Origin: Fidelibacterota bacterium UBA6817
GTDB taxonomy: Bacteria > Fidelibacterota > Fidelibacteria > Fidelibacterales > Fidelibacteraceae
Direction of reading: 5' to 3'
NCBI GenBank assembly: GCA_002452555.1
Contig: DKER01000109.1
Location: forward strand, 1 to 18,384
Length of the DNA stretch: 18,384 nucleotides
In this document: positions 1-8,116 of the stretch, piece after piece
Numbering within the stretch: the stretch's first letter is position 1
Layout: every line of letters begins with the position of its first letter
Made by a program: the position numbers and the translations under genes
The notes under the pieces: model-generated
Database searches by the model: none
What the model saw: only the letters and a program-made list of their open reading frames with translations
What the model was told of the DNA's origin: nothing

Positions 1-253
1 CGGTTGTAACCGCCCCTACAACACACATGTTTAAACGATTTTTTTGGTGAATGAGTTCACCGGTTATGGTTAATGCCATTGATTCTGCAGAACCGTTGAC
101 GTCTGCAACGGTTATTCTTCCTGACTGAAAAAAAACGTTCATGGATTGGGTGTTTTCGAATTCCATCCATCCCGCTTCATGCCACACTTTTCGTATGTCT
201 TCAAAATCCCGCTTATGGTTATATGCTCTGATTCTGATGTTATCTCCAGACAT
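1..253 (-). CDS. GNAT-family N-acetyltransferase, N-terminal 84 residues (cut by window edge)
   Basis: An open frame on the minus strand starts at ATG 251-253 and stays open to position 1, giving 84 codons. The product begins MSGDNIRIRAYNHKRDF and continues with an IRKVWHEAGW segment, then GRITVADVNG and near the edge VVGAVTT. This matches the start of GNAT acetyltransferases: a first beta strand of the R-x-Y-x(4)-D-F type, a helix ending in W-x-E-x-GW, and a strand leading to the G-V-T-T segment before the acetyl-CoA loop. The acetyl-CoA loop itself lies outside the window, so substrate and activity cannot be judged. An Eis-like or other GNAT with a C-terminal sterol-carrier-type domain is possible but is a guess. 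A good ribosome site (GGGGAGGAAG, about 8 nt before ATG) supports this start. The gene overlaps the end of the upstream lptD-like gene by 14 nt, so the two are probably co-transcribed and translationally coupled. Confidence 0.75.
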   Translation of the reverse strand, partial: MSGDNIRIRAYNHKRDFEDIRKVWHEAGWMEFENTQSMNVFFQSGRITVADVNGSAESMALTITGELIHQKNRLNMCVVGAVTT

Positions 254-3200
254 TGGCTTGTCTTCCTCCCCGTTTTTCATACTTCAAGACATCGCTCAAT
301 ACAGATGATTTGACATTGATCTTAAGGTAAAAACTTTTGACGGACGATGTGGGTGTCCAGTTAAGGCTCATATCCCAGCAGTGCAGATCCCTCTGGAGGG
401 AGATGTACTGATAGGTTACTTTTTGATCTATGATATTAATATTTACTGTATAATTCATGGACCAGTTTAAACTGAGTTTTGCCGAAATCGATGTATTTAC
501 AGTAAGGTTTTTATTTGTTTTTGCAGGATTTGTTGCCGTGTAGTTATATCGGATACTTATGTTGGCCTGCCATTTGGAAATCCTGTCATCTGATCTTGTT
601 TGGGTTGAATCCCTGCCGCTTTGTTCACGGAGCTGGAACCCTGTATCAAACGAAAATTGCGTCAATCGCGGAATATTCCCGAATGTATTGATTCTTCTGT
701 TTCGTGCAGTATCGTATTCATAGGGATCAAAACGCATATTCCCGCTGAACTGAAGGTTGCCGGGAAGCCGAGATGTCCGGTAAGAAACACTCACAGGACT
801 CCAGCGAAGGGAATCTGCCGTAAAATTATAACTGCCATTCAGGTTTAGCGTCAGGAAATCAAATTTATTGTAGGTTGCGGGATTATCTTTCTTTGCAAAT
901 TTTGCTGAAAACTGATTTCCCAAACTCCAGCTCATGGTTCGAGTATCCCGCGTCGGCGTGCTTCCCAGAAGGGTGGAAGAAAAATAATCGTATCTGACAG
1001 GTTTTCCCTGAGAATCATTTCCCCGAAAAACATAATCTGAGTTTTGAGAGAAATCCGGTGTATAAGAAAAACTCACGGAAGGATTCACAACATGTCGCAG
1101 TGCTTCCAGACGCCCCGTTCTGAGATAGAAAATTCCGTAGAATTTGGAGGAAAAGCGAAGATTTGCCGAATATGTTCCCCGGCGTTTAAACGCATCACGA
1201 TCATCAAGGATCATTTTTCCCGTACTGTCAAGCTGAACAATACCGTCAGATAAACGAGGTGCTTTATAAGACATTATCCAGCCTTCATTTAATGTTAAGC
1301 CGGGTGATGCTGTAAGCCAGTTAAAGAATTTGTGATTGAGCGCGAGAGAACCGGTGTGAAGGATCCTGTTTCTATTGTCGTCAAGATATGTTGAATCCGG
1401 TTGAAGTGTATGGCTGTATTGATTTTGTAGGTTTGATGAGTAGTTGTAAGTCAGGGTATGATACCAGCGCTGCGGGTCGGAGGCTTTTTTCTTTTTGAAA
1501 ACCGGAGCCGTGCTTTTTGAAAGGGAAATTTGCGGGGCTGATGCTGAAACGTTACCCGTAATAAGATCTTCTGTTCTTGAAGCATTTACGGATAAGCCGA
1601 AAGCCCCGAGCCGGGTTGTATAGGTTGCATTGGAGATCAGTTTCTGATTCAATCGCTCATCCAGTTCTGTTCCCGTTTGCCTGTAATAGGAACGGTCATT
1701 GGTATAGGATCCGGATATACTCAGCCTTGAAGAAGGACCGAGTGTTTGCTGATGGGACAGGTTAACATCATACCGGAGTTGGGGACTGTCTGCAAGAAAA
1801 TTGTTGTTATAACTGGTTTTGATCTGACCGTTTAGTTTATAGCGAAGAGCATATCGCAACGTGTTGTTGATCTTAATTCCCTGTAAATCAAAAAAATCAA
1901 GCTGTACTTTTGTGTCAAAATAATCATTTGGAGCCCAATAGTATCCCGCGCCTTTCAGATACCATCCGGAAATGTTTGATGTACCGAAAGTTGGCATAAA
2001 CCAACCGCTGTGCCGCCCGCCTTTTCTGTCCGGGTAAACACCGAAAGGGAGATAAAAGATAGGGATATTCATGATCCTGAGAACAAGGGGTTTTACAACG
2101 ACCAGTTCGTTGGGAATCAGCTTCATTCTCCGGCTTTCGATCCAGTAATGAGGATCATCATCCCTGTCGCAGGTTGTATATCGACCATATTCAACATAAA
2201 ACGGTTTGTCTTCCCGTTTTTGTAATTGTCTGCCGGTATAAAAACCATCTTCAAGGGTCGTTGACCCGTATCGGACCCGTCCCCGCCGGGTACGAAAATT
2301 ATAAATGAGTTCTTCTCCGTACATAGGATCTATACCCCGTTGGATCAATCGAGGGATGCTCACGGCTCCAGTATCGGTCATCTGCGGGAAAGCGTATAAA
2401 AGATCTGAAGGCCAGTCCACACGAATTGTATCTGCTTCAAGATTCATCTCGCCGTAATCCAGTCGGGCATTGTGGATAAGATCGGTTTTGTCAGCAATCA
2501 AATTGTAGTGTATTTTGTTTGCCCTGTAAACAAGGATGGTGTCCATACCTGCTTCTGAAGGATGGGGATAGAAGGTGCCATTGGCATCCCTGACAACGTG
2601 AATGAACTGCAGGGAATCATTCTTGAAAAACATGCGAACCGTATCACCGCTTGCATGGTTTATACCCTGGTACACTTTATTTCGGAGGATTTGATAATCT
2701 GATTCTGCCATACCTTTCATTTCCAGGTAATCGGCATCATTTTCTTCATTGAACCAAACCCACAGTTCTCTTCCCGTCAAAGTGCTGGTAAAAATTGTCA
2801 GGCTGTCCCGGCCATCAACTTTGTATATTCCGGTCCTGTCGCTTTCCATTTTTGCCCGTCCCGTTACAGTCAGGCTGATCATCCTATCTTTGTCAAATGA
2901 TAAATTCATACGGTTTCCGTTCAAGCGATTGTCTTTATAAAACATCCTGGCTGAACCGTTGAAAACGGCTGATCCATCCTTGTCTGAGAAGTAAAGAGAA
3001 TCGCTTATAATCTGCAGGGAATCCTGTTCAACCAAAATATTACCGGTCCCTGAAAAGATCTGACTTCCGGTATTTCCGGTCAGAACATCGGAACGGACCT
3101 GCAACTGCCCTTCATTCCTGCTATCTTTCCTGATAAAAACAGGGTTTAAATCGCTGTAAAGTTCGTTTGTTTCTGTATGAAAGCGTATATAATCCCCTTT

Positions 3201-3761
3201 CAGGATCAGCCGTCCGGATGAATCAGCAATGACGGCATCTCTATAATAATGAATGATCTTTGGATTATAGTCATAAAAAACGGAATCGCTTTGTGAAACA
3301 GAGGTTGAATCCTTAATCACAACATTTCCCCAACCGTTATACCGGTTAGTCTGCAGATCAGCCCGAATAACGTCCCCTTCCATCGTCCGTTCTTTATAAC
3401 GGACAAATGTGCGTCCCGGAGATATCAGTCTGTCTGAAGCGGTATTAAATTCAATTTTGTTGCTTTGGACCTGAGATATGGTGTCCCAAACGGTTACGTT
3501 GCCTTCCAGGACAAGCCGGTTTTTGTTTCGGTAATGTCTGGCATTGTCGCAGGTAATCCGAATATCGCCTTTCCTGAAACGAACATCATTTTTCAGATCA
3601 ATATATGTTTCATCACCGGTTTTTACATGATTCAAAACATCGGCATGTTCGAGAATCAGGGGTTCAACGGCTCCTGTCAGTTGTCCTGAGAGAAGCAGAA
3701 CAAGAATAAAGCAAACCGGAAAAAGGCCGGATGTCAGAATGTATTTAAGACGTGGAATCAA
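240..3761 (-). CDS. lptD: LPS-assembly outer-membrane protein LptD (OstA/Imp family), 1173 aa
   Basis: Outer-membrane translocon subunit that passes lipopolysaccharide from the periplasmic Lpt bridge to the cell surface, normally plugged by LptE. A hydrophobic signal peptide covers about residues 1-31 (cut near GQLTGA). Residues about 35-520 are OstA/LptA-like beta repeats rich in short strands and D-S-x-x-F/Y-x-D patterns. The LptD signature follows: GRYTTCD (525-532), IPIFYLPFGVYP (566-577), GGRHSGWFMPTFG (581-593) and GYYWAPNDY (606-614). The rest is alternating strands of a large beta barrel ending at 1173. E. coli LptD has 784 residues, so the extra length lies mostly in the N-terminal region. 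Only three mature cysteines are seen (71, 531, 1128). The start codon is TTG (3759-3761), overlapping the end of rarA by 17 nt with no clear Shine-Dalgarno site. It is chosen because an in-frame stop lies eight codons upstream and a signal peptide follows at once. Family assignment is firm; the exact start is less so. Confidence 0.93.
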   Translation of the reverse strand: MIPRLKYILTSGLFPVCFILVLLLSGQLTGAVEPLILEHADVLNHVKTGDETYIDLKNDVRFRKGDIRITCDNARHYRNKNRLVLEGNVTVWDTISQVQSNKIEFNTASDRLISPGRTFVRYKERTMEGDVIRADLQTNRYNGWGNVVIKDSTSVSQSDSVFYDYNPKIIHYYRDAVIADSSGRLILKGDYIRFHTETNELYSDLNPVFIRKDSRNEGQLQVRSDVLTGNTGSQIFSGTGNILVEQDSLQIISDSLYFSDKDGSAVFNGSARMFYKDNRLNGNRMNLSFDKDRMISLTVTGRAKMESDRTGIYKVDGRDSLTIFTSTLTGRELWVWFNEENDADYLEMKGMAESDYQILRNKVYQGINHASGDTVRMFFKNDSLQFIHVVRDANGTFYPHPSEAGMDTILVYRANKIHYNLIADKTDLIHNARLDYGEMNLEADTIRVDWPSDLLYAFPQMTDTGAVSIPRLIQRGIDPMYGEELIYNFRTRRGRVRYGSTTLEDGFYTGRQLQKREDKPFYVEYGRYTTCDRDDDPHYWIESRRMKLIPNELVVVKPLVLRIMNIPIFYLPFGVYPDRKGGRHSGWFMPTFGTSNISGWYLKGAGYYWAPNDYFDTKVQLDFFDLQGIKINNTLRYALRYKLNGQIKTSYNNNFLADSPQLRYDVNLSHQQTLGPSSRLSISGSYTNDRSYYRQTGTELDERLNQKLISNATYTTRLGAFGLSVNASRTEDLITGNVSASAPQISLSKSTAPVFKKKKASDPQRWYHTLTYNYSSNLQNQYSHTLQPDSTYLDDNRNRILHTGSLALNHKFFNWLTASPGLTLNEGWIMSYKAPRLSDGIVQLDSTGKMILDDRDAFKRRGTYSANLRFSSKFYGIFYLRTGRLEALRHVVNPSVSFSYTPDFSQNSDYVFRGNDSQGKPVRYDYFSSTLLGSTPTRDTRTMSWSLGNQFSAKFAKKDNPATYNKFDFLTLNLNGSYNFTADSLRWSPVSVSYRTSRLPGNLQFSGNMRFDPYEYDTARNRRINTFGNIPRLTQFSFDTGFQLREQSGRDSTQTRSDDRISKWQANISIRYNYTATNPAKTNKNLTVNTSISAKLSLNWSMNYTVNINIIDQKVTYQYISLQRDLHCWDMSLNWTPTSSVKSFYLKINVKSSVLSDVLKYEKRGGRQANVWR

Positions 3762-5100
3762 ATCGTTCAGGCCATAAGTGTTTTAGTCTTTGCCGAATAT
3801 ATTTCTCATATCCGTTTTCAACAGGATTGTAAACAGGCAGCTCTGCGTGCTGTTCCGGGAGATAATTCTGTTTGATGAATCCGCCTGAATCGTGAGGATA
3901 ATGGTATCCTTCTCCGTATTTCATCTCTTTCATCATGCTTGTCGGGGCATTTCTAAGATGCAGGGGGACATTCTGAAATCCTGTTTGGCGTATAAATTCC
4001 CGTGAGCGTTTTAAACTCAAATATGATGCATTGCTTTTTGGTGCAGCTGCAAGAAATGTTGTAACCTGTGCCAGAATAATGGCGGCTTCAGGCATTCCAA
4101 CGGCGTGAACGGCCTGAAAACAGCTTACTGCCATATTCAAACCGCTGGGTTCGGCGTTTCCCACATCCTCAGATGCAAGTATGATGAGACGTCTTGCGAT
4201 AAAGAGAGGATCTTCGCCTCCTTCCAGCATAACGACCATCCAATAAACCGCTGCATCCGGATCACTGCCTCTGACGCTTTTAATAAAGGCTGAAATTGTA
4301 TCATAATGATAATCGCCTGTTTTGTCATAAAGCAGGTTTTTTTCCTGTAAAGCCGTTTCAATATCGGACCGGTTGATGGTGAGACTTTTTCCGGTTTTTT
4401 GCCGGGATAAAGACATTTTGAAGCAGATTTCGAGAGTATTGAACATTTTTCTGGCATCTCCGCCGGCTGTTCGGATCAGGAAATCTGTATCATTTTCTTG
4501 TAAGTCAATGTGAAATTTTGACAGGAGGATATCTTCCGCCAGGGCTCGTTTCAGAATGGTCTTCTGGTCAGCATGGGAAAGAGAATTCAGCCGAAGGATA
4601 CGCATTCTAGATAGAAGCGGTGATATCACTTCAAAAGAGGGGTTTTCTGTTGTGGCGCCGATCAGCACCAGACTGCCGTTTTCAACAGCATGAAGAAGTG
4701 CATCCTGCTGTGCTTTGTTAAACCGGTGAATTTCATCAATGAACAGCAGGGTTTTACGGCCCTGACTCAGGTTGTTTTCCCCTTTCAGAATCAACTCGCG
4801 GACATCTTTCACGCCGGCAGTTACGGCGCTAATCTCATGAAAGTCTGCACCGGCTGTTTCTGCAACAATTCTGGCCAGTGTGGTTTTGCCTGTTCCGGGC
4901 GGTCCCCACAAAATAAGAGAAAAAATTTCCCGGCTTTGAAGAAGTCTGTTTAATATGGAATCTTCTCCGGTCAGATGTTCCTGCCCTACAAGTTCGGAAA
5001 TTCGGGAAGGGCGCATTCTGACAGCGAGCGGAGGAAGCGTATTCTTGTTTTGCGAGAAAAGATGATTGTCTGTCATATTGTTAAAATTACAATGTTTCAC
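3745..5100 (-). CDS. rarA: Replication-associated recombination protein A (MgsA/RarA AAA+ ATPase)
   Basis: Cytosolic AAA+ ATPase of the RarA/MgsA/WRNIP1 family, related to clamp-loader and RuvB ATPases, which acts at stalled replication forks. Visible motifs in order: the family N-terminal RMRPSRISELVGQEHL (28-43), Walker A GPPGTGKTT (66-74), Walker B LLFIDEIHRF (118-127), sensor 1 GATTENPS (148-155), and LSRMR (163-167) with the likely arginine finger. The C-terminal half carries RRLIILASEDVGNAEP and the tail KHLWPERF typical of the tetramerisation region. Length of 451 aa is usual for the family. The longest frame starts at GTG 5098-5100. An in-frame ATG at 5074-5076 (giving MTDNHLF) is an equally good start, since neither has a clear ribosome site and a TATGAT sequence at 5104-5109 would put transcription just upstream. 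It heads the minus-strand set rarA-lptD-GNAT. Confidence 0.95.
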   Translation of the reverse strand: MKHCNFNNMTDNHLFSQNKNTLPPLAVRMRPSRISELVGQEHLTGEDSILNRLLQSREIFSLILWGPPGTGKTTLARIVAETAGADFHEISAVTAGVKDVRELILKGENNLSQGRKTLLFIDEIHRFNKAQQDALLHAVENGSLVLIGATTENPSFEVISPLLSRMRILRLNSLSHADQKTILKRALAEDILLSKFHIDLQENDTDFLIRTAGGDARKMFNTLEICFKMSLSRQKTGKSLTINRSDIETALQEKNLLYDKTGDYHYDTISAFIKSVRGSDPDAAVYWMVVMLEGGEDPLFIARRLIILASEDVGNAEPSGLNMAVSCFQAVHAVGMPEAAIILAQVTTFLAAAPKSNASYLSLKRSREFIRQTGFQNVPLHLRNAPTSMMKEMKYGEGYHYPHDSGGFIKQNYLPEQHAELPVYNPVENGYEKYIRQRLKHLWPERFDSTS

Positions 5101-5208
5101 CGGATCATAACATCATTAAATGGAAGGATAAGCGAAAGATCTCAGTTGTAATTATGTGTCCAAACAATAGGTTCAGCTGTTGCTTTTACAGTAACAATAA
5201 TGATGAAA

Positions 5209-5238
5209 TTGACCTGCGGCAAACTCATGTTGAATAAT
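5209..5238 (+). promoter_or_regulatory. Putative sigma70-type promoter for the gene at 5280
   Basis: TTGACC (5209-5214, 5 of 6 matches to the -35 consensus) is followed after 18 nt by AATAAT (5233-5238, 5 of 6 to the -10). Transcription would begin near 5245, leaving a leader of about 35 nt before the ATG at 5280. This position argues against a TTG start at 5241. It sits in the 179-bp divergent region between rarA and the plus-strand genes. FCB bacteria often use a different housekeeping promoter consensus, so the match may be fortuitous. Confidence 0.4.
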
Positions 5239-5279
5239 TCTTGTTTTCTTATTTTTACTCACTTATATTGTTATGTCAT

Positions 5280-5702
5280 ATGAAAACGAACATTGTGAAA
5301 AGCACCTTATCCATCGCAGCCATGCTTCTTGTTTTATCCGGATCAGCTTACGGATGGAGCGGTTTGGATATTTTTGAAGCCTATATTCAAAACGGTAAAA
5401 TTGTTGTTGAATGGCAGACAAGGCAGGAACAGGATGTGGATCATTTCATTCTTGAACGGAGCATGAACAGCAGTGATTCGTTTTATGAACTGGCGAAAGT
5501 AAGTCCCCATGGAAGCGGATGGGCTTATATTTATATTGATGATAAAGTCCTGGGGAAATCAGCCAGCATGGTTTACAACTACCGTTTGAAAATTGTTTTC
5601 AGAGATAAAAGCATTGCTTATTCAAAAGAACCTGTCCGTGTTATTATGGAAGTAACATCGCTCCGTCATACATGGGGCAGTATCAAAGCAATGTTTCAAT
5701 AA
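5280..5702 (+). CDS. Small secreted beta-sandwich protein, function unknown
   Basis: A 140-residue product. Residues 1-26 form a clear signal peptide (MKTNIVK, hydrophobic core, cleavage likely after SAYG), so it is exported. The mature part resembles the fibronectin-III-like domains of Bacteroidota secreted proteins: EWQTRQEQDVDHFILERS, a Y-E-L-x-K-V strand, a YIYIDD turn and YNYRLKIV near the end. The pattern E-W-x-T-x(5)-D-x-F-x-L/I-E-R-S is shared with those families. Normally this domain sits in a long protein next to a C-terminal sorting domain; here it stands alone and I see no type IX sorting tail. The frame could extend to a TTG at 5241, but the signal peptide and the putative promoter favour ATG 5280. 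No Shine-Dalgarno site is visible. It lies 130 bp before mreB, in the same direction, with no hairpin terminator between. No specific function can be assigned. Confidence 0.75.
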   Translation: MKTNIVKSTLSIAAMLLVLSGSAYGWSGLDIFEAYIQNGKIVVEWQTRQEQDVDHFILERSMNSSDSFYELAKVSPHGSGWAYIYIDDKVLGKSASMVYNYRLKIVFRDKSIAYSKEPVRVIMEVTSLRHTWGSIKAMFQ

Positions 5703-5832
5703 TAAATTCTTATCTCTTAGCATTATTCCCGTGTTTCTTTATGTCTAAAACTATAAATTTATGCGAAATTCGTATATTCTGTCCTTTGGGTAGAATTAAA
5801 AGGTTAACTCAATATGGAAACGGGAAAATAAA

Positions 5833-6846
5833 ATGAAATTTTCATTGTTCAAATGGTTATCCAGTGATATTGCCATTGATCTGGGGACAGCCAATACTCT
5901 GATTTATGTAAGGGGTGAAGGAATCGTTGTTAACGAACCTTCCATTGTTGCCCGGTCCACTATTAATAATAAAGTTATTGCCGTCGGTGATGATGCCAAA
6001 GAGATGATGGGAAGGACACATCCCAATATTGAAGTGGTCCGTCCTATGAAAGACGGCGTTATCGCCAATTTTGAAATGACCGATGCCATGCTCCAGGGAT
6101 TTATAAAGAAAATTAATATATCCCGTTTTGCCCGGCCGAGAATTGTGATTTGTGTGCCTTCCGGCATTACGGAAGTTGAAAAACGGGCAGTCAAAGAAAG
6201 CGGTGAAAGAGCCAATGCCCGTGAAATTTACCTGATAGAGGAACCGGTGGCTGCTGCTATCGGAATTGGTATAGACATATCAAAACCGGTCGGCAACATG
6301 ATTGTGGATATTGGCGGCGGAACAACAGAAATAGCCATTATTGCCCTGAACGGGGTGGTTACAAAGGAAAGTCTCCGGGTTGCCGGCGATGAAATGAATG
6401 AAGCGATCATTCAATATTTCCGTAAAGAGCATAACCTGCTTATCGGCGAAAGAACAGCAGAACAAATTAAGCTAAATATTGGTTCGGCAACGAAAGTGGA
6501 AGATAAAACCCTTTCCGTGAAAGGACGGAATTTTGTTGTTGGTATTCCCAGGACCATTGATGTGACATCCGAACAGATTCGGGAATGCCTGAGAGAGACG
6601 GTAGATGTCATGATCAGCGGCATAAAGCGAACGCTTGAAAATACGCCTCCCGAACTCTCTTCTGACATTTTGGACAGAGGTATTATTTTAACCGGAGGCG
6701 GTGCTTTGCTGAAAGGGCTGGATGAACGCATCCGTATGGAAACCGAACTGCCTGTTAATGTTGCTGAAGAACCCCTGCTGTCTGTTGCCATGGGAACAGG
6801 GAAAGTGCTGGAAGATGTTGTTAAGTATAGAGAAATATTGATGTAA
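5833..6846 (+). CDS. mreB: Rod shape-determining actin homologue MreB
   Basis: Bacterial actin that forms membrane-bound antiparallel filaments and organises the side-wall elongation machinery. Actin-fold nucleotide motifs are intact: phosphate-1 DLGTANT (16-22), the IEEPVAAAIG region (135-144), phosphate-2 DIGGGTTE (159-166) and the adenosine motif TGGGALL (287-293). The N-terminal KFSLFKWLSSD is suited to an amphipathic membrane anchor. At 337 aa it has the normal length. The start at 5833 gives the family N-terminus; a GGAAACGGG stretch about 8 nt upstream is a weak ribosome site. The 130-bp upstream gap contains -10-like TATAAA (5752) and TATATT (5773), but neither has a convincing -35 box. 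The stop overlaps the mreC start by 1 nt (TAATG), so mreB opens the mreBCD-mrdA-rodA operon. Confidence 0.98.
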   Translation: MKFSLFKWLSSDIAIDLGTANTLIYVRGEGIVVNEPSIVARSTINNKVIAVGDDAKEMMGRTHPNIEVVRPMKDGVIANFEMTDAMLQGFIKKINISRFARPRIVICVPSGITEVEKRAVKESGERANAREIYLIEEPVAAAIGIGIDISKPVGNMIVDIGGGTTEIAIIALNGVVTKESLRVAGDEMNEAIIQYFRKEHNLLIGERTAEQIKLNIGSATKVEDKTLSVKGRNFVVGIPRTIDVTSEQIRECLRETVDVMISGIKRTLENTPPELSSDILDRGIILTGGGALLKGLDERIRMETELPVNVAEEPLLSVAMGTGKVLEDVVKYREILM

Positions 6847-7631
6847 TGCTAAAAAGAATCATAGATTTCTTTTTTAACAGACGAATCCAAATTACAACCA
6901 TATTTTTACTGTTTATATCATTTGTGATTTTTATGCAGAATTCCCATCCTTCAATCCGATATTTACAGGTTTGGACCGGTGATGTTTTGGAACCGGTTAA
7001 AGAACCTGTGATATGGGTTCAGCGTCTGATAGAAACACGTAAAACAAATGAAATCCTAAGCCGCAGACTGATTTATTTAAGCCAGGAAGCAACCCGTTTT
7101 GCATCTCTGCAGGAAGAAAACAAACGCCTTCGTCACATGTTGGATTTTAAGGAGAGATCTGAATTTGATCTGTTATCGGCGATGGTTTTGTCTGAGGGGA
7201 TTAATAAAAGTGTCAACAGTCTGTTATTGAACCGGGGTTCTGATGACAGCGTGAAGATCAATGATCCCATTCTCAATGTTGACGGTCTGATCGGGAAAGT
7301 ATTCTGGGTTGGAAAATCGTCGTCTCTTGCCCAGCTTCTGATTGATCCCAACTCACGATTGAGTGTTCGAATTGAACCTTCCGGAGCCAAAGGTATCCTT
7401 CAATGGTATGGAGGAAATCGTTTTCTCATCATTGATATCCCGAATACAATGGCTGTGGAACCGGGAGATCTTGTTGTTACATCCGGTTTATCGGATATTT
7501 TTCCCGGATCCCTTCCGGTAGGGATTATTCGGGAAAGAGATATGGCACCGGACGGCTTTACATTTTTGGTTTACGGTGATTTTCTTGTGAACTTTAACCA
7601 AATTCATGAGGTTTTTATCATACTCAAATGA
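6846..7631 (+). CDS. mreC: Rod shape-determining protein MreC
   Basis: Bitopic inner-membrane protein whose periplasmic part binds and activates PBP2 in the elongasome. Residues about 14-30 are one membrane helix (ITTIFLLFISFVIFM), followed by a charged heptad region about 62-105 (ETRKTNE, LQEENKRLRHML) that fits the dimerising coiled coil. Then comes the MreC beta domain with LLNRGSDDSVKINDPILN, DGLIGKV, LIDPNSRLSVRI and, near the end, VEPGDLVVTSGLSDIFPGSLPVG, the strongest family signature. At 261 aa it is of usual length. Its start overlaps the mreB stop by 1 nt and its TGA overlaps the mreD ATG (ATGA), a coupled arrangement with no separate ribosome sites. Confidence 0.96.
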   Translation: MLKRIIDFFFNRRIQITTIFLLFISFVIFMQNSHPSIRYLQVWTGDVLEPVKEPVIWVQRLIETRKTNEILSRRLIYLSQEATRFASLQEENKRLRHMLDFKERSEFDLLSAMVLSEGINKSVNSLLLNRGSDDSVKINDPILNVDGLIGKVFWVGKSSSLAQLLIDPNSRLSVRIEPSGAKGILQWYGGNRFLIIDIPNTMAVEPGDLVVTSGLSDIFPGSLPVGIIRERDMAPDGFTFLVYGDFLVNFNQIHEVFIILK

Positions 7632-8116
7632 TGAACACACAATTAATAAAATATTTTTCTTTTACAATTCTGATAATTCTTGTTCAGTATTTTTTTAATG
7701 AGTTTTTTAGCATTCAGGGCATTAAACCGGATCTATTTTACATCATTCTGATTTATATGGCTTTCCGCCTTTCGCCGGTTCAAACCATTTGGTTTGCTTT
7801 TTTTCTTGGTATCCTTCAGGATGTTCTTTTCCACCCGTCGGTTCTGGGCCTTTCACCGTTAATTAAAACATTTTCTGGTTACGTGCTAACACAGATGATT
7901 CATCAGTCTGTTATCAGAGTCCGAATTATTTCTTCGCTATCCGCAATTTTGCTGATCTTTATTAATCATGTCATTTTTAACTGGGTCCTGTTTGTGGAAA
8001 TGCCCGTTTCTTTTCGTTATGTTCTTATGAATTATGCCCTTCCTGAATTTCTTTACACAGGCGGCCTTTTTTTTATTGCCAACTATTTTATTCCGTTATA
8101 TCCGGACTCAGAGTAA
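7628..8116 (+). CDS. mreD: Rod shape-determining protein MreD
   Basis: Small polytopic inner-membrane partner of MreC and PBP2. The 162 residues contain about five hydrophobic segments (roughly 7-27, 35-50, 53-70, 98-120 and 130-153). Weak but typical MreD features are IKPDLFYIILIYMAF after the first helix and FFLGILQDVLFHPSVLG with its conserved G-x-x-x-D. MreD diverges quickly, so position between mreC and mrdA is strong support. The first ATG (7628) overlaps the mreC stop; the next codon is also ATG (7631), and either could be used. The stop overlaps the mrdA start by 1 nt (TAATG). Confidence 0.93.
   Translation: MMNTQLIKYFSFTILIILVQYFFNEFFSIQGIKPDLFYIILIYMAFRLSPVQTIWFAFFLGILQDVLFHPSVLGLSPLIKTFSGYVLTQMIHQSVIRVRIISSLSAILLIFINHVIFNWVLFVEMPVSFRYVLMNYALPEFLYTGGLFFIANYFIPLYPDSE

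Noticed and set aside
2749..2940. Short plus-strand frame inside lptD, like several others on both strands of the window
   Set aside because: It lies wholly opposite a well-supported gene, has low-complexity, basic composition, no family motif and no ribosome site. The same holds for the other opposite-strand and out-of-frame reading frames in rarA, mreB, rodA, tyrS and the M23 gene.
5241..5279. Possible TTG start extending the small secreted protein by 13 residues
   Set aside because: The extension would precede a complete signal peptide beginning at the ATG 5280 and would start at or before the transcript start of the best promoter candidate.
5101..5279. Divergent AT-rich region considered as a replication origin or riboswitch site
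   Set aside because: There is no cluster of DnaA-box-like 9-mers, no iteron repeat and no extended inverted repeat. It is adequately explained as a divergent promoter region.
5703..5832. Gap before mreB examined for a terminator and a strong mreB promoter
   Set aside because: No stem-loop with a T-run is visible. Two -10-like hexamers exist (TATAAA 5752, TATATT 5773), but neither has a convincing -35 at normal spacing, so no feature was called.
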